A stretch of DNA of 64,000 bases from Chitinophagaceae bacterium (GCA_947454155.1 CANGIT010000005.1:62001-126000); one strand, 5' to 3'; positions 9,035-17,859 are shown, counted from the first letter of the stretch. Made by a program: numbers and translations. Notes: generated by a model not told the origin, from the letters alone.

Positions 9035-9842
9035 GCGTGATTTTATAAAGTGAAAAAAAGAGGGCGGCCAAAGTAATCCCATACACCGGCAATGGATCAT
9101 TCATGATTTTTCCGATCACCACCACGCTGCAAATCAACAGCAAGAGCTGTAAAACAGGATAGTAGCGTTTGTTTCCCACCCATGACCAGATGGGATATTT
9201 TCGGCTGATGAAAATACCGGAAAGTCCGCAGAGGTAACCCACTGTGCCACCCACCAACACATCCAGCGGATAATGCGCACCTACGCCCACTCGGGTAAAC
9301 GCTAATGTAAGTCCTGTGCAAACAAAAAATAACACCCATAAAATGCGTTGAAGAAATTTCTGTGGCATAAAAGCAAACAGCAAAACTGTCAACGTGGTAA
9401 AAATAGTGATGGAGTGGCCAGAAGGAAGACTATTGTGGCCGGGTAATTTTTGACCGATGATGATGAAACTGCTGGTGTCGAAAACAGCAGCGGGACGAGG
9501 AATGGAAAAAATGTTTTTCAATGTGCTAGAAACCACCCATGAAAGAAGTGACACCGATATTAAAGATTCCCAGATAGCCGGTGCATAAACGATGAAAACA
9601 CTCAGCAACGACAAAAAGATCAGGGCATCGCCCATTTGGGTAAGATTGAACTGAAGATGAGGATATTGACCCAATCGCGAATTAAGAAAAAAGAAGAAAT
9701 CTTTCTGAATGCTGACATAGCCGTTGGCATTCAGTGCATGTTGAGCATAAAGAAACAAAACGATGGACAACAACAATAGCAAGGGAAACAAAAACAGAGC
9801 GTATGTCAATCTGGAATAATTTGCTATGACCCTTTTATTCAT
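9015..9842 (-). CDS. PAP2-family membrane phosphatase (lipid phosphatase)
   Basis: 275 residues with about six membrane helices. All three PAP2 signature motifs are visible: K109 with R116-P (KNIFSIPRP), PSGH at 140-143, and R184-x5-H190-x3-D194 (TRVGVGAHYPLD). These form the vanadium-haloperoxidase-like phosphatase centre that acts on lipid phosphates. The gene overlaps the start of the EptA-like gene. A phosphatase followed by a phosphoethanolamine transferase suggests joint remodelling of lipid A phosphates (LpxE- or LpxF-like), though undecaprenyl pyrophosphate is an equally possible substrate. Confidence 0.85.
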   Translation of the reverse strand: MNKRVIANYSRLTYALFLFPLLLLLSIVLFLYAQHALNANGYVSIQKDFFFFLNSRLGQYPHLQFNLTQMGDALIFLSLLSVFIVYAPAIWESLISVSLLSWVVSSTLKNIFSIPRPAAVFDTSSFIIIGQKLPGHNSLPSGHSITIFTTLTVLLFAFMPQKFLQRILWVLFFVCTGLTLAFTRVGVGAHYPLDVLVGGTVGYLCGLSGIFISRKYPIWSWVGNKRYYPVLQLLLLICSVVVIGKIMNDPLPVYGITLAALFFSLYKITHVYFKK

Positions 9843-10156
9843 GTTGCCCGATTAGCTTGTTGAGATCAGCAAAATTATCCAATAATCGGCTTTGTTTAAG
9901 GGTTGGAATGATTTTCTTCTTGAAATTGCGAAAGCGGTCCGTTTGTTGCAAACTTGCTACCCACTTTCATCATCGTTTCTGTGTTTCAGAGTGCTTTAAC
10001 GAGGGTCAAATAAAAACTGTTTGAATTGCGGAAAATTAAAGACTATGGGGATGAAAACCATTGTCCAGTTGTTGTGATTGAAGCCATTCCTTCAACAGAA
10101 AATTTGTAATCACCATCAATCTTTATTTTTATTTCCAATTGAATAAAAATAACCTC
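9843..10156. other. Intergenic region, no gene seen
   Basis: About 310 bases between the start of the PAP2 gene (minus) and the flavin reductase gene (plus), so it should hold two divergent promoters. I see no convincing open frame, RNA structure or repeat in it. Confidence 0.5.
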
Positions 10157-10639
10157 ATGATGAAAAAGAAACCATGGAATCGGATCAATCTCTGTGTTTA
10201 CAGCATCAGCAGTAAAACTTCGGATCATGAAAACATGAATATCATCACCTATGCCACCGCCATCAGCATGCATCCCAAACGTTTTATCTGTGGCATCTAC
10301 CACAACACCCAAACGCTTGAAAATGTAGAAACAACCGGCGAGTTTGTGTTGCAACTTTTGGCAGATCATCAAGTGAATCTGGTCAATTTACTGGGCAAGC
10401 AAAGCGGCAAGAGAATACAAAAGACAGACAGACTGAAAAAAAGAAAACTGATTGACAACTGGAAGGGATATTCAATTTTGAAAGATGGTCTGGCGCTGAT
10501 GAAAATGAAAGTGATACAAACGATGGAAGCCGGCGATCACAAGGCTTTTCTGTGTGAAGTGACCGACTACAAAAATATAAACGAAGGATTGCCATTGACA
10601 CTTGATCATCTTCGTGCCAAAAAATTAATCAGGATATGA
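10157..10639 (+). CDS. Flavin reductase-like FMN-binding protein
   Basis: 160 residues from the ATG at 10157. The frame has a TTG start at 10139, but two ATGs follow directly. The pattern KPWNRINLCVYSISSKTSDHENMNIITYATAISMHPKRF is that of the flavin-reductase-like split-barrel fold, in which the Ser/Thr and the segment ISMHPKR contact FMN. FVLQLLADHQVNLVNLLGKQSG follows. It could reduce free flavin with NAD(P)H or act as an FMN-binding partner of another enzyme. The neighbours give no clue. Confidence 0.8.
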   Translation: MMKKKPWNRINLCVYSISSKTSDHENMNIITYATAISMHPKRFICGIYHNTQTLENVETTGEFVLQLLADHQVNLVNLLGKQSGKRIQKTDRLKKRKLIDNWKGYSILKDGLALMKMKVIQTMEAGDHKAFLCEVTDYKNINEGLPLTLDHLRAKKLIRI

Positions 10640-10650
10640 TGATATCCCTC

Positions 10651-11898
10651 TTATTTCATAAACGTTTCAAACCAGGGTTCAACTTCAATAAGTGCCTGCA
10701 CATAAGTATTTCTATGGTCGGCGTTGTCACCGGCGTTGAATGATTGGCCATTGGTTTTACCCAAGAGAGACTGGTAATCAATGGCCAGATGTGCCAGGTA
10801 ATCGGGAACAGCTTCATCTTTCATGCCATAATAAGCTCTCAATGGTGTAATGCTTAGCCAGCGATAACCTTCCGATTCGTTGAGGATTTTTGACAACTTG
10901 TTGTTGCCGGCTTTCATCTGTTCAATAAATGCAGGTTGTACATAATCCACAATCTTTGTAGTTGTTTTTTGAAGATGAGTAAGAAAGTCAATTTTGAAAT
11001 AATAGAAATCTTCTGCAAGGGTATAATATTGTGGGAGTATGCTTTTTTTGGCAAGACCCGGCATGTTGTAATAATTTTCAAATGCAAACAAAAGATTTCC
11101 AAATGCGGCAGGTGTAAAAAATGCATCAATAGCTCTGGGGTTAGTCAATCCACGGGTGAGAAACAAATTCAAATCTACTGGCGCTGCCGCAGTGGCAGAA
11201 GCGGTAACCGGAATTTTGGCTTCTTCCAACCGACGCAAGAAGACCATATTGCTGTATCCTCCTTGTGACCATCCCATGGTGAAAAAAGAACCTGTCTTTA
11301 TATTTTTTTTCTTGAGAAATTGAATGGATGCTGCATACATATCCATACAAGCCTCTTCGGTGGCTTTTCGCGAAAAATATGAATTGGGTTCTTTTGAATC
11401 ACCCAGTCCAATATAATCCGCACTGATACAAACAAATCCTTGTCCACCGAATTGCGACAAAATCAGTTTCATTTCCATCGAAGATTCAATATGGGAAGGA
11501 ACATCCTCTTTACCGAAAACCGTTCCATGCTGGTAAGATACCATGGGCGCACCTTCTTTCAACTGATCCGGAATAGCAATAAGTCCTGTGGCAATTGTTA
11601 GCTTGTTCTTCTTTTCGGGTATGGATGTCTGATAGGTAAGCTTATAAAGTGTCAAACTGTTTTTGGGAGTGGCAAATTTTCCATTGTAAGCTTCGAATGG
11701 TGTCGGCGAACCATGAAGAAATTCCTGCAGTTCTTCATGGGTGATTTTACTCAGCTTTTGCTGGTCAAATACAGCTATCTGCTCAGATTTGATCAGTTGG
11801 CCTTTGGCGTATTGGGGATGCTGGGCCGATACATGACCTGTAAAAACAAAGACGATGATGGTAACAAACAGTAATTGGAAAAAAGAATTTTTACTCAC
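10651..11898 (-). CDS. Secreted alpha/beta hydrolase (lipase/esterase-like)
   Basis: 415 residues with a signal peptide (Lys near the start, hydrophobic core to about residue 22, cleavage probably after VSA at 25). The nucleophile elbow GWSQGG puts the catalytic Ser at 211. D361 (YGMKDEAVPD) and H395 (DNADHR) complete a plausible triad. The oxyanion-hole region SYQHGTVFG is also visible. The layout resembles secreted lipases and prolyl-ester hydrolases with a lid between strands 6 and 7. The substrate is unknown. The gene is convergent with the flavin reductase gene, and only 11 bases separate their ends. Confidence 0.82.
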   Translation of the reverse strand: MSKNSFFQLLFVTIIVFVFTGHVSAQHPQYAKGQLIKSEQIAVFDQQKLSKITHEELQEFLHGSPTPFEAYNGKFATPKNSLTLYKLTYQTSIPEKKNKLTIATGLIAIPDQLKEGAPMVSYQHGTVFGKEDVPSHIESSMEMKLILSQFGGQGFVCISADYIGLGDSKEPNSYFSRKATEEACMDMYAASIQFLKKKNIKTGSFFTMGWSQGGYSNMVFLRRLEEAKIPVTASATAAAPVDLNLFLTRGLTNPRAIDAFFTPAAFGNLLFAFENYYNMPGLAKKSILPQYYTLAEDFYYFKIDFLTHLQKTTTKIVDYVQPAFIEQMKAGNNKLSKILNESEGYRWLSITPLRAYYGMKDEAVPDYLAHLAIDYQSLLGKTNGQSFNAGDNADHRNTYVQALIEVEPWFETFMK

Positions 11899-12079
11899 TT
11901 TAATTTTATTTTTTCAGGACTGAAGGTAATTATTTTAACCATTGATGAATTCGGGAAATTTTGTGCAGCACAAATATTTGATGACCAGGTATCGTTGCCC
12001 TTCTAATCCAATAATGGGCATCTCATCAAAGGAAGTTATCATTCAATAAACTTAACGTGTACTTGTTTTCAGCAGGCCA

Positions 12080-12448
12080 TTATTTCTTTTCAGACTGTAA
12101 TCGGTGATAACACACATAGGAGCAAGTGAGCAGTGCGAAGAAAACAACCGCCATCATGCCATAAGGAACAAATGCATCGCCCACTGCCGTATGGGCATTT
12201 AAAGCGGTGAGGTACATGATGCCAAAACCTACATAAGCCCATTCTTTCAAGCGTTGGGGAACTGCAGGCACGATCAGCAAAACCAATCCTATCAGCTGAC
12301 CAATGCTCGTTTCAATGGCCAGGTATCTGGGAATTTGCAAATGATGGGCGCCATCAATGGCCATTTTTGAATTCATTTGCAGGGCACCTAAAGAGAACAA
12401 ACAAATGATGCCTGTGGTTATCCAGTAGATTACTTTAGTTGATTTCAT
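12080..12448 (-). CDS. DoxX-like membrane protein
   Basis: 122 residues with four hydrophobic helices, if translation starts at the ATG at 12448 (MKSTKVIYWITTGII). The longer frame to 12538 overlaps the next upstream gene and has no hydrophobic content in its extension. The order of helices, with HLQIPRYLAIETSIGQLIG between helices 1 and 2 and AHTAVGDAF before the last helix, is that of small DoxX-like proteins of Bacteroidota. The function is unknown. It may be cotranscribed with the DUF1203 gene upstream. Confidence 0.7.
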   Translation of the reverse strand: MKSTKVIYWITTGIICLFSLGALQMNSKMAIDGAHHLQIPRYLAIETSIGQLIGLVLLIVPAVPQRLKEWAYVGFGIMYLTALNAHTAVGDAFVPYGMMAVVFFALLTCSYVCYHRLQSEKK

Positions 12449-12516
12449 TTTCAGTTTTTTATTGGTAAATATTTGTCGATTCGATTGATAAAGATGGACA
12501 GGAAAATTAAAGGCTG

Positions 12517-12984
12517 TTACACTCTTTCCACAACGCAATTATAGCAACCTGGCCTTGCATTATGAATGTGAATATATTGAATTTCATCGTTTTCAAAAGT
12601 CTTAAGGATTTGTTCTTCTAGATTGATGCCTTCTGTAACAGATGCTTCTTTCATCATTCCATTTTTGTCATAGCCTCGCAGAGAGAGTAAACGGTGATGA
12701 AACATTGGGGGAATCTGGTTCACTTCGAAAAGAGCTGTCTTGGCTATTTTTCTTACGAAGATGGGTCCGGTGGCTTGATAAGGTGAATTTGTTTTGTGAT
12801 GTGGATATGGCAATAGAATCACTTCATCTCCGATGGCTGCATCTTCCAAACTTACCCTGCAGGGAAATCCGGGACATTCGTCCACCGTCATTCTAACTGC
12901 ACCAATTTTTTCCAATGCAGCATCATCCCAACTGAAAAGCGCTGAAAATTCTTTATCATCCAATGCTTTAACCTTGAAATTCAT
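12517..12984 (-). CDS. DUF1203 family protein
   Basis: 155 residues, soluble, no signal. The conserved features are DECPGFPCRVSLEDAAIGDEV near residues 34-54 with its invariant Cys-Arg, the proline-rich GPIFVRK strand, and the end IHNARPGCYNCVVERV with two close cysteines. The family occurs widely and has no known activity. The paired cysteines at the C-terminus might bind a metal or form a redox pair, but this is a guess. It lies just upstream of the DoxX-like gene on the same strand. Confidence 0.8.
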   Translation of the reverse strand: MNFKVKALDDKEFSALFSWDDAALEKIGAVRMTVDECPGFPCRVSLEDAAIGDEVILLPYPHHKTNSPYQATGPIFVRKIAKTALFEVNQIPPMFHHRLLSLRGYDKNGMMKEASVTEGINLEEQILKTFENDEIQYIHIHNARPGCYNCVVERV

Positions 12985-13108
12985 TTGTTATTTTTTGTAA
13001 AAATATAGCATAGAAAGTTGATAGGCAGAAAATCGATGAAAAGCCGGTAAACATTATCTTTCACATTTGTATGCATAGTGATGGAAGTTGCTGTTTCCGC
13101 ATTTTCAT

Positions 13109-13684
13109 TTACCGATCTACCATGCTTTTGAGCAAGTCGGTGGTAACCACATTTGCAAACTCCTCATTCAAACTGGCAAGAGCAGTTTCATGAATCAACG
13201 CTGCAGAAAAATTCTGACCATCAACACCCTTTTTATTAAACGTAGCTGTTGCATCTGAAACAACATAGGTTACAAATCCATAATTTCCTGCCATTCTGGT
13301 TGTAGTTGAAACACAATGGTCTGTTGTCAACCCAACAATGACAAGTGTATTTATTTGTCGTTCCTCAAGTAGCTTTTTTAAATCGGTACCGATAAATGCA
13401 CTGTTTACATTTTTTTTGATGATGGTTTCTCCATCGATGGGCTTCACTATGTCTTTGAACTCGTTTCCTTCATTCAACTCATGGAGTACAGACTTTGGAT
13501 TGGTGGAGCAATGTTGAACATGAAAAATTGGAAAATTCTTTTCCCTCCAAATTTCTAAAAGTTCTTTGGCTTTACTTTCTGCATCTGGATTATTTCTTTG
13601 TCCACCCCAATAGGCTATGTCATCAAATCCTTTCTGGATATCAATTAAAACTAATGCCGGCGTATCGGATGTTGAAATACCCAT
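13109..13684 (-). CDS. Isochorismatase-like cysteine hydrolase
   Basis: 191 residues. The catalytic triad of the family is in place: Asp15 (LVLIDIQKGF), Lys91 (KKNVNSAF) and Cys124 (TTDHCVSTT), the last followed by the typical ATTRMAGNYGF-like helix. Relatives hydrolyse isochorismate, nicotinamide, N-carbamoyl amides or peroxy-ureido compounds. The active-site surroundings do not allow a choice. It stands alone, with no neighbour of related function. Confidence 0.82.
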   Translation of the reverse strand: MGISTSDTPALVLIDIQKGFDDIAYWGGQRNNPDAESKAKELLEIWREKNFPIFHVQHCSTNPKSVLHELNEGNEFKDIVKPIDGETIIKKNVNSAFIGTDLKKLLEERQINTLVIVGLTTDHCVSTTTRMAGNYGFVTYVVSDATATFNKKGVDGQNFSAALIHETALASLNEEFANVVTTDLLKSMVDR

Positions 13685-14031
13685 TTTATTTTTTTTGGTA
13701 TTCTAAATTAGAGGAAATACTTTGAAAACAAAATAAGATCTCCTATACTCCAAACATTGGAATTGAAGAATTTTATCCTGTTCAATATGTCTTAAGAATC
13801 ATAGGTTTTACAACTTTCTTTGTTCAGCATTTATAGTTAAGCCTGCTATCCGATGATAAAAGAAAAACCATCCCCATATCCTGAAGGCCTGTAAATTAGC
13901 GCATTCCTTCAAGCGCAAATAGGTTGCTTTAATAAAACGAAAAAAATAACTTTGATAAGAACAGAAGATATATTTTAGCGAGGAATCACTTTTAAAAAAA
14001 TGGGCAAATTAAATTAAATCAATACTAATAA
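13685..14031. other. AT-rich intergenic region between divergent genes
   Basis: About 350 bases with no convincing open frame. It must contain promoters for the isochorismatase-like gene (minus) and the SRPBCC gene (plus). A candidate plus-strand promoter at 13924-13954 is listed separately. The rise in AT content begins around here and continues to about 26.4 kb. Confidence 0.5.
13924..13954 (+). promoter_or_regulatory. Candidate Bacteroidota-type promoter of the SRPBCC gene
   Basis: TTG at 13924-13926 and TAACTTTG at 13947-13954 are separated by 20 bases. This matches the -33 TTTG (partly) and -7 TAnnTTTG consensus of the primary sigma factor of Bacteroidota. The site lies 78 bases before the ATG at 14032. 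Confidence 0.45.
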
Positions 14032-14445
14032 ATGAATGCAATAACGGTAACCTCAAGCATCAAGGCTCCAATCAATAAAGTATGGGATTGTTGGACGAAG
14101 GAGGAACATATCAAACAATGGAATTTCGTCAGCCCTGAATGGCATTGTCCTGATGCAAAAAACAATCTGGTCAAAGGTGGTGAGTTTCATTACACAATGG
14201 CGGCAAAAGACAATTCGATGAGCTTTGACTTTTGGGGCACTTACCAAGAAGTTATTTTCGAAAAACACATTGCAGTGGTTTTAGGTGATGGGAGAAAAGT
14301 GAGTGTTTCCTTTGAAGAAATTGGTGACATTGTTTTAGTGACTGAAGTTTTTGAGCCTGAAAAAGTAAATCCAATTGAGTTACAACAAACAGGATGGCAA
14401 TTGATTTTAGATAATTTTAAAAAACATACCGAAAGTCAATTGTAG
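14032..14445 (+). CDS. SRPBCC (AHSA1-like) domain protein
   Basis: 137 residues forming a single START/Bet v1-like helix-grip domain. It opens with ITVTSSIKAPINKVWDCWTKEEHIKQWNF, a classic AHSA1 N-terminus, and ends with the long C-terminal helix GWQLILDNFKKHTESQL. These domains bind hydrophobic ligands. Many bacterial members are uncharacterised stress or antibiotic-related proteins. It is followed at a short distance by a convergent GyrI-like gene, another ligand-binding domain, but the two do not share a strand. Confidence 0.85.
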   Translation: MNAITVTSSIKAPINKVWDCWTKEEHIKQWNFVSPEWHCPDAKNNLVKGGEFHYTMAAKDNSMSFDFWGTYQEVIFEKHIAVVLGDGRKVSVSFEEIGDIVLVTEVFEPEKVNPIELQQTGWQLILDNFKKHTESQL

Positions 14446-14513
14446 GATTTGGATGTATTGCTGAAGAAGGCAATTTTTTTAGTCATAATTTAAACTTACA
14501 GAAAGTCAATTAC

Positions 14514-14993
14514 TTATTTTGCTTTTATAGGTATCCAAATTTCTTCCTCTGATGATGGGTCATTGTTTTTGTATTTTTCACCCAAAACTTCAAAATGTGC
14601 TCTATCATCTAATAAATATTCTGAAGTGGGTAACCATTCGCTAAAAATGTATTGGAAAAAAGCTGAGGCTCCTGAACTCATTCCTTTGTAATTAAAAACA
14701 GCATAAGTTCCACTAGGCAAAACATAGGTTTCCATTTCATCCGGCACATGATTGAAGCTTTCTACTTCTATTGAAGCCCATCTCTCAAATTCATTTGTAG
14801 GTCGAAAATTATCAAAATGATCGGGTTGGTATACCACCATTGAAATCAAGTCATTTGAAATACTATTGACTATTTCTTTGCGTCTTGGCATAAAACTACG
14901 CCATAGTTCGCCAATTCTATAATCGGCATAACTCATTGTCATACGTTTTCCAACTAATTTCATTTCGTTGATTGCTTCTATTCTTGGCGTCAT
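14514..14993 (-). CDS. GyrI-like small-molecule-binding domain protein
   Basis: 159 residues matching the GyrI/AraC effector-binding fold: IEAINEMKLVGKRMTMSYAD at the start, then LWRSFMPRRKEI, the strand TYVLPSGTYAVFNYKG and the terminal FEVLGEKYKNNDPSSEEEIWIPIK. No DNA-binding domain is attached, so it is a stand-alone ligand-binding domain. Some such proteins hydrolyse or sequester toxic compounds. It is six bases from the HTH gene upstream on the same strand and is probably in one operon with it and the DUF2975 gene. Confidence 0.82.
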   Translation of the reverse strand: MTPRIEAINEMKLVGKRMTMSYADYRIGELWRSFMPRRKEIVNSISNDLISMVVYQPDHFDNFRPTNEFERWASIEVESFNHVPDEMETYVLPSGTYAVFNYKGMSSGASAFFQYIFSEWLPTSEYLLDDRAHFEVLGEKYKNNDPSSEEEIWIPIKAK

Positions 14994-14999
14994 CTTTTA

Positions 15000-15206
15000 C
15001 TATTTATTTACAAACTCTAAAATATCGGCTGGCTGACAATCTAATGCTTTACAAATGGCTTCAAGTGTACTAAACCTGATAGCTTTTGCCTTCCCTGTTT
15101 TAAGTATGGATAAATTGGAGAGTGTCAGTCCAACTTTTTCAGACAGTTCATTCAGAGACATCTTTCGTTTCGCCATCATTACATCCAGATTTACAATTAT
15201 GGGCAT
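15000..15206 (-). CDS. Small Xre/Cro-type HTH regulator
   Basis: 68 residues consisting only of a helix-turn-helix domain: MSLNELSEKVGLTLSNLSIL is the HTH itself, and ALDCQPADILEFV is the typical C-terminal helix of the HTH_26 (YozG-like) subfamily. Members of this subfamily usually sit directly beside a DUF2975 membrane protein gene, as here (three bases apart). It probably regulates its own operon. Confidence 0.88.
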   Translation of the reverse strand: MPIIVNLDVMMAKRKMSLNELSEKVGLTLSNLSILKTGKAKAIRFSTLEAICKALDCQPADILEFVNK

Positions 15207-15209
15207 AAT

Positions 15210-15764
15210 TTATACAGTTAAATCGTTTTCTGTTTGTATTTCTATTCCCTTCTTGAAAATCATAGCAAATATTAGTAGGATGACTCCCATAAATATCCAA
15301 ACATCTGCATCTTCAAATTTTATATTTTGTATTGAAGGGAAAAACAATCCGTTACTTTTTATTTTCAGCGAATGAGAAAATTGGTTAAGACAATAAGTAA
15401 AAAGACCAATTCCAAAAACCATATAGGATAGTTTGAAAATATATCTACCTAAAGTATTATTGAACGGAGATGACAGATTTAATTTCTTTTTATGAAACAG
15501 GTTAACGATCCAATAAAATAAAATTGACTTTAAAACTGAAACTATTATCATCAATGTTACTATAGCTATAAAGTAGTTTTGGTTGAATTTGTATAGATCA
15601 TACAGATTCAATCCGCCCCAAAATTTAGAGGATGCAACGGGGTTAATAAAAATTGAAACAAAGGCGTTTACTATAAGCCCACCGGATTCGATACACAATC
15701 CAATAAAAATTCCCCAAGAAAGTACATTTAGCACTTTGAAAAGAAAATCAGTTTTTTGGTTCAT
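15210..15764 (-). CDS. DUF2975 membrane protein
   Basis: 184 residues with four membrane helices (around 12-35, 65-90, 108-128 and 155-172). The fixed pairing with a small Xre regulator identifies it as DUF2975. The role is unknown. In other bacteria the pair is thought to act as a membrane-linked regulatory module. It is the first gene of a probable operon with the HTH and GyrI-like genes. Confidence 0.82.
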   Translation of the reverse strand: MNQKTDFLFKVLNVLSWGIFIGLCIESGGLIVNAFVSIFINPVASSKFWGGLNLYDLYKFNQNYFIAIVTLMIIVSVLKSILFYWIVNLFHKKKLNLSSPFNNTLGRYIFKLSYMVFGIGLFTYCLNQFSHSLKIKSNGLFFPSIQNIKFEDADVWIFMGVILLIFAMIFKKGIEIQTENDLTV

Positions 15765-15854
15765 ATACTATCATTTTATGTTTATAGTACGAAAGTAAAT
15801 TATTTATTGATATTCAATAAATAAATATTGATATAGATAAAATTTGGGAATAAA

Positions 15855-15885
15855 AAAGGGTTACACTTTGATAGTATAACCCTTT
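15855..15885 (-). terminator. Rho-independent terminator after the 15942-16775 gene
   Basis: A perfect nine-base stem (AAAGGGTTA at 15855-15863 with TAACCCTTT at 15877-15885) encloses a 13-base loop. On the minus strand it is followed by six T residues. It lies 57 bases downstream of the stop of the minus-strand lipoprotein gene. Confidence 0.65.
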
Positions 15886-15941
15886 CGTTTGTATAGCTGC
15901 TCCCCTTACAGACGAAAGATGCAACTATAATAAACTGCATT

Positions 15942-16775
15942 TTACTTTTTAACACTATCAGTCATTTCTATTGGCTGTGAATTAATAATATCTTGTGTAT
16001 CCTTATTTTCAGGTATTTCGCTTGTATTAACATTAATACTATCCTGTGAGCTCTTATTATCTGTTGTGCTTTTCGATATTCCTGCTAGTTGTCTTAGGTA
16101 AATATTATTAAACTTATCTTGAAATGCTCCATTATAATAGAAAAGAAAGTTTTTATTGTTAATTAGTTTAATTTCTTTTTTTGAGATTTTATCACCAAAG
16201 TCTTTTGAATAATCTAAAATATCCCAAAGATAATCTAGGTAGCCTGGAAGGCCACCCATCTCCTCCATATCTGCAAAATTATATATCTCATATCGGTCTA
16301 AACTATTGGTGTGATAGCCGCATGATATGGGAGTAAATGTACCACCTAATTCATAATCGGTTTCAAAAACTTGAACATCCCTTGTTATACCTCCTGAGCT
16401 ATAATTTCCATAATTATATGCTGCGCCTACATCATTTTGACTGAGATTTGCATCTTCAAATCTATTCCCTGAATAATTTACACCTCGGTCTGAAAACCTG
16501 ACAATTAAGGGAAGGGTAAAATGGTCTTTTAATTTTAATGAATCAATAAGTTTATTATCAGTTATTATGAAAAAAATTGAGTTTTCGGGAACCGGTATAT
16601 TTTTATTTTTACTTATTGAAATGCCTTTACTAAGTTGTTCTTTGCAAAAAGCAATTTTCTCATCTAAAGAAAGATTAAGGTAACTCTCATTTTTTTCTTT
16701 TAAGTCTATCTTCTTTGTGCCAGAGTTACATGAATAAATCAGTGTAATTAAAAGTAATAAAAAGAAATTTCTCAT
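15942..16775 (-). CDS. Putative lipoprotein of unknown function
   Basis: 277 residues beginning with a lipoprotein signal (LLLLITLIYSC, lipid-attached Cys16). The mature part is acidic, with aromatic-rich segments (YNYGNYSSGGITRDVQVFETDYELGG) and a Ser/Thr/Asp-rich, probably disordered tail of about 45 residues. I do not recognise a family. A terminator follows. It is AT-rich and leads a row of small membrane-anchored proteins at the left of the accessory region. Confidence 0.7.
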   Translation of the reverse strand: MRNFFLLLLITLIYSCNSGTKKIDLKEKNESYLNLSLDEKIAFCKEQLSKGISISKNKNIPVPENSIFFIITDNKLIDSLKLKDHFTLPLIVRFSDRGVNYSGNRFEDANLSQNDVGAAYNYGNYSSGGITRDVQVFETDYELGGTFTPISCGYHTNSLDRYEIYNFADMEEMGGLPGYLDYLWDILDYSKDFGDKISKKEIKLINNKNFLFYYNGAFQDKFNNIYLRQLAGISKSTTDNKSSQDSINVNTSEIPENKDTQDIINSQPIEMTDSVKK

Positions 16776-16822
16776 CTTATGATTTATTAAGGCGTTAATA
16801 AATAAGGAATATGCTATTTCGC

Positions 16823-17155
16823 TTAATCTCTTTTTTTGTATTTATTTCCTTCGGCATCAGTCAAAACATTATTATCATCACTAATTGTTAAAATTCGGTC
16901 ACTACCCCCAAAATTTAAAACAACCTTATTTCCTTCAATATTATACTTTCCTTTAGAAGAATAGTAACTATTGGAAGACCTTGAACCAGATGTACTATTC
17001 ATATAAGTAACACTTCCAAAACTTCCAAATTCATAAGTTGAAAGTGAGTTTTGAGTGCCAAGCCACCCTTCGTTGAATTGTGAATATTTGCCACTTATCT
17101 TTGAGCAGGATGATAAAGAAACTGCCAAAAGAAAGAATAAAATTAATTTTTTCAT
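16823..17155 (-). CDS. Small lipoprotein, possibly lipocalin-like
   Basis: 110 residues with a clear lipobox (LLAVSLSSC, Cys17). The mature domain alternates strands (KGKYNIEGNKVVLNFGGSDRILTISDD), with a Ser/Tyr-rich stretch in the middle. This looks like a small beta-barrel of the DUF-lipocalin type often seen in Bacteroidota lipoproteins (SGKY ... NKVVL ... LT.. GNKYKK). No function can be assigned. Confidence 0.68.
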   Translation of the reverse strand: MKKLILFFLLAVSLSSCSKISGKYSQFNEGWLGTQNSLSTYEFGSFGSVTYMNSTSGSRSSNSYYSSKGKYNIEGNKVVLNFGGSDRILTISDDNNVLTDAEGNKYKKRD

Positions 17156-17174
17156 TTTTTGTTTATAGTTAAAA

Positions 17175-17432
17175 TTAATTTCCTACTCCACAAGAATTAC
17201 AAACTTTTAAATCTGGAACTGTTTCATGATTATGATATGAGTGTCCGCCACAATTTTTGCAAGTCCAACTAGGAGTAGTTGATTCAGTTGATGATGAACT
17301 AGGGGTAGTTGATGATGAACTAGAACTATTTGATTTGTTTTTTTCATTGGAAGAACCTGACCCAATGGCTATAATCAAAAAAGTCAAAGATAAAATAAAT
17401 GGGAAGAAAAAATTAATCACTTTCTTTTTCAT
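17175..17432 (-). CDS. Membrane-anchored zinc-ribbon-like protein
   Basis: 85 residues. A membrane helix (residues 6-26) is followed by a 30-residue Ser/Thr/Asn-rich linker and a C-terminal motif WTCKNCGGHSYHNHETVP with a second CNSC pair, which together look like a four-Cys zinc ribbon with extra His residues. It overlaps the start region of the upstream VanZ-like gene by 20 bases. It shares its layout with the products at 18003 and 18319 (anchor, Ser-rich linker, Cys-rich tail). Confidence 0.68.
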   Translation of the reverse strand: MKKKVINFFFPFILSLTFLIIAIGSGSSNEKNKSNSSSSSSTTPSSSSTESTTPSWTCKNCGGHSYHNHETVPDLKVCNSCGVGN

Positions 17433-17859
17433 AATAATTTGTTTTTACATTTTGAAGAATAATCAAACTTAATATTGTGCCAGAAAGATATGCAATTATA
17501 TCGTAATAGTCAGCTGTGCCAGGAAATATTTTTTTAAACTGCATTATTTCGATGATAATACCAGAAAAAAAAGGAAGAAAAAACGAAATTATAACTTTGT
17601 AATTATTATCACATTTCCAACAAACCACAAATGAGGAAGTAAATGAATATGACCATAGTGCATCTGGCAAAAAATTCATAACCCATTTTGGCAGCAGCTC
17701 TATACTTTTTGATGTTGATTCTCTTATTGAAAACAAAATGTTTTCAAAGTGTGCAATTTGAACCCATTTATAGAAGATTAAATTTGTGGAACTAAAAAAA
17801 AGATATAAAACTACCCCTATAAAGATTGGAAAAATAATATGTAAAATAATTAATCGCAT
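17413..17859 (-). CDS. VanZ-like small membrane protein
   Basis: 149 residues from the ATG at 17859, with four membrane helices. NFLPDALWSYSFTSSF and the end IIIEIMQFKKIFPGTADYYDIIAYLSGTI match the VanZ-like pattern (W.Y...., E..Q......T.D..D...). The family is widespread and mostly uncharacterised. A role in teicoplanin tolerance is known only for the namesake. It overlaps the zinc-ribbon gene downstream. Confidence 0.62.
   Translation of the reverse strand: MRLIILHIIFPIFIGVVLYLFFSSTNLIFYKWVQIAHFENILFSIRESTSKSIELLPKWVMNFLPDALWSYSFTSSFVVCWKCDNNYKVIISFFLPFFSGIIIEIMQFKKIFPGTADYYDIIAYLSGTILSLIILQNVKTNYYEKESD

Noticed and set aside
15895..15910. Possible attL (GCTCCCC shared with the tRNA 3' end)
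   Set aside because: Only seven bases match, which is expected by chance; no other sign of an element end.
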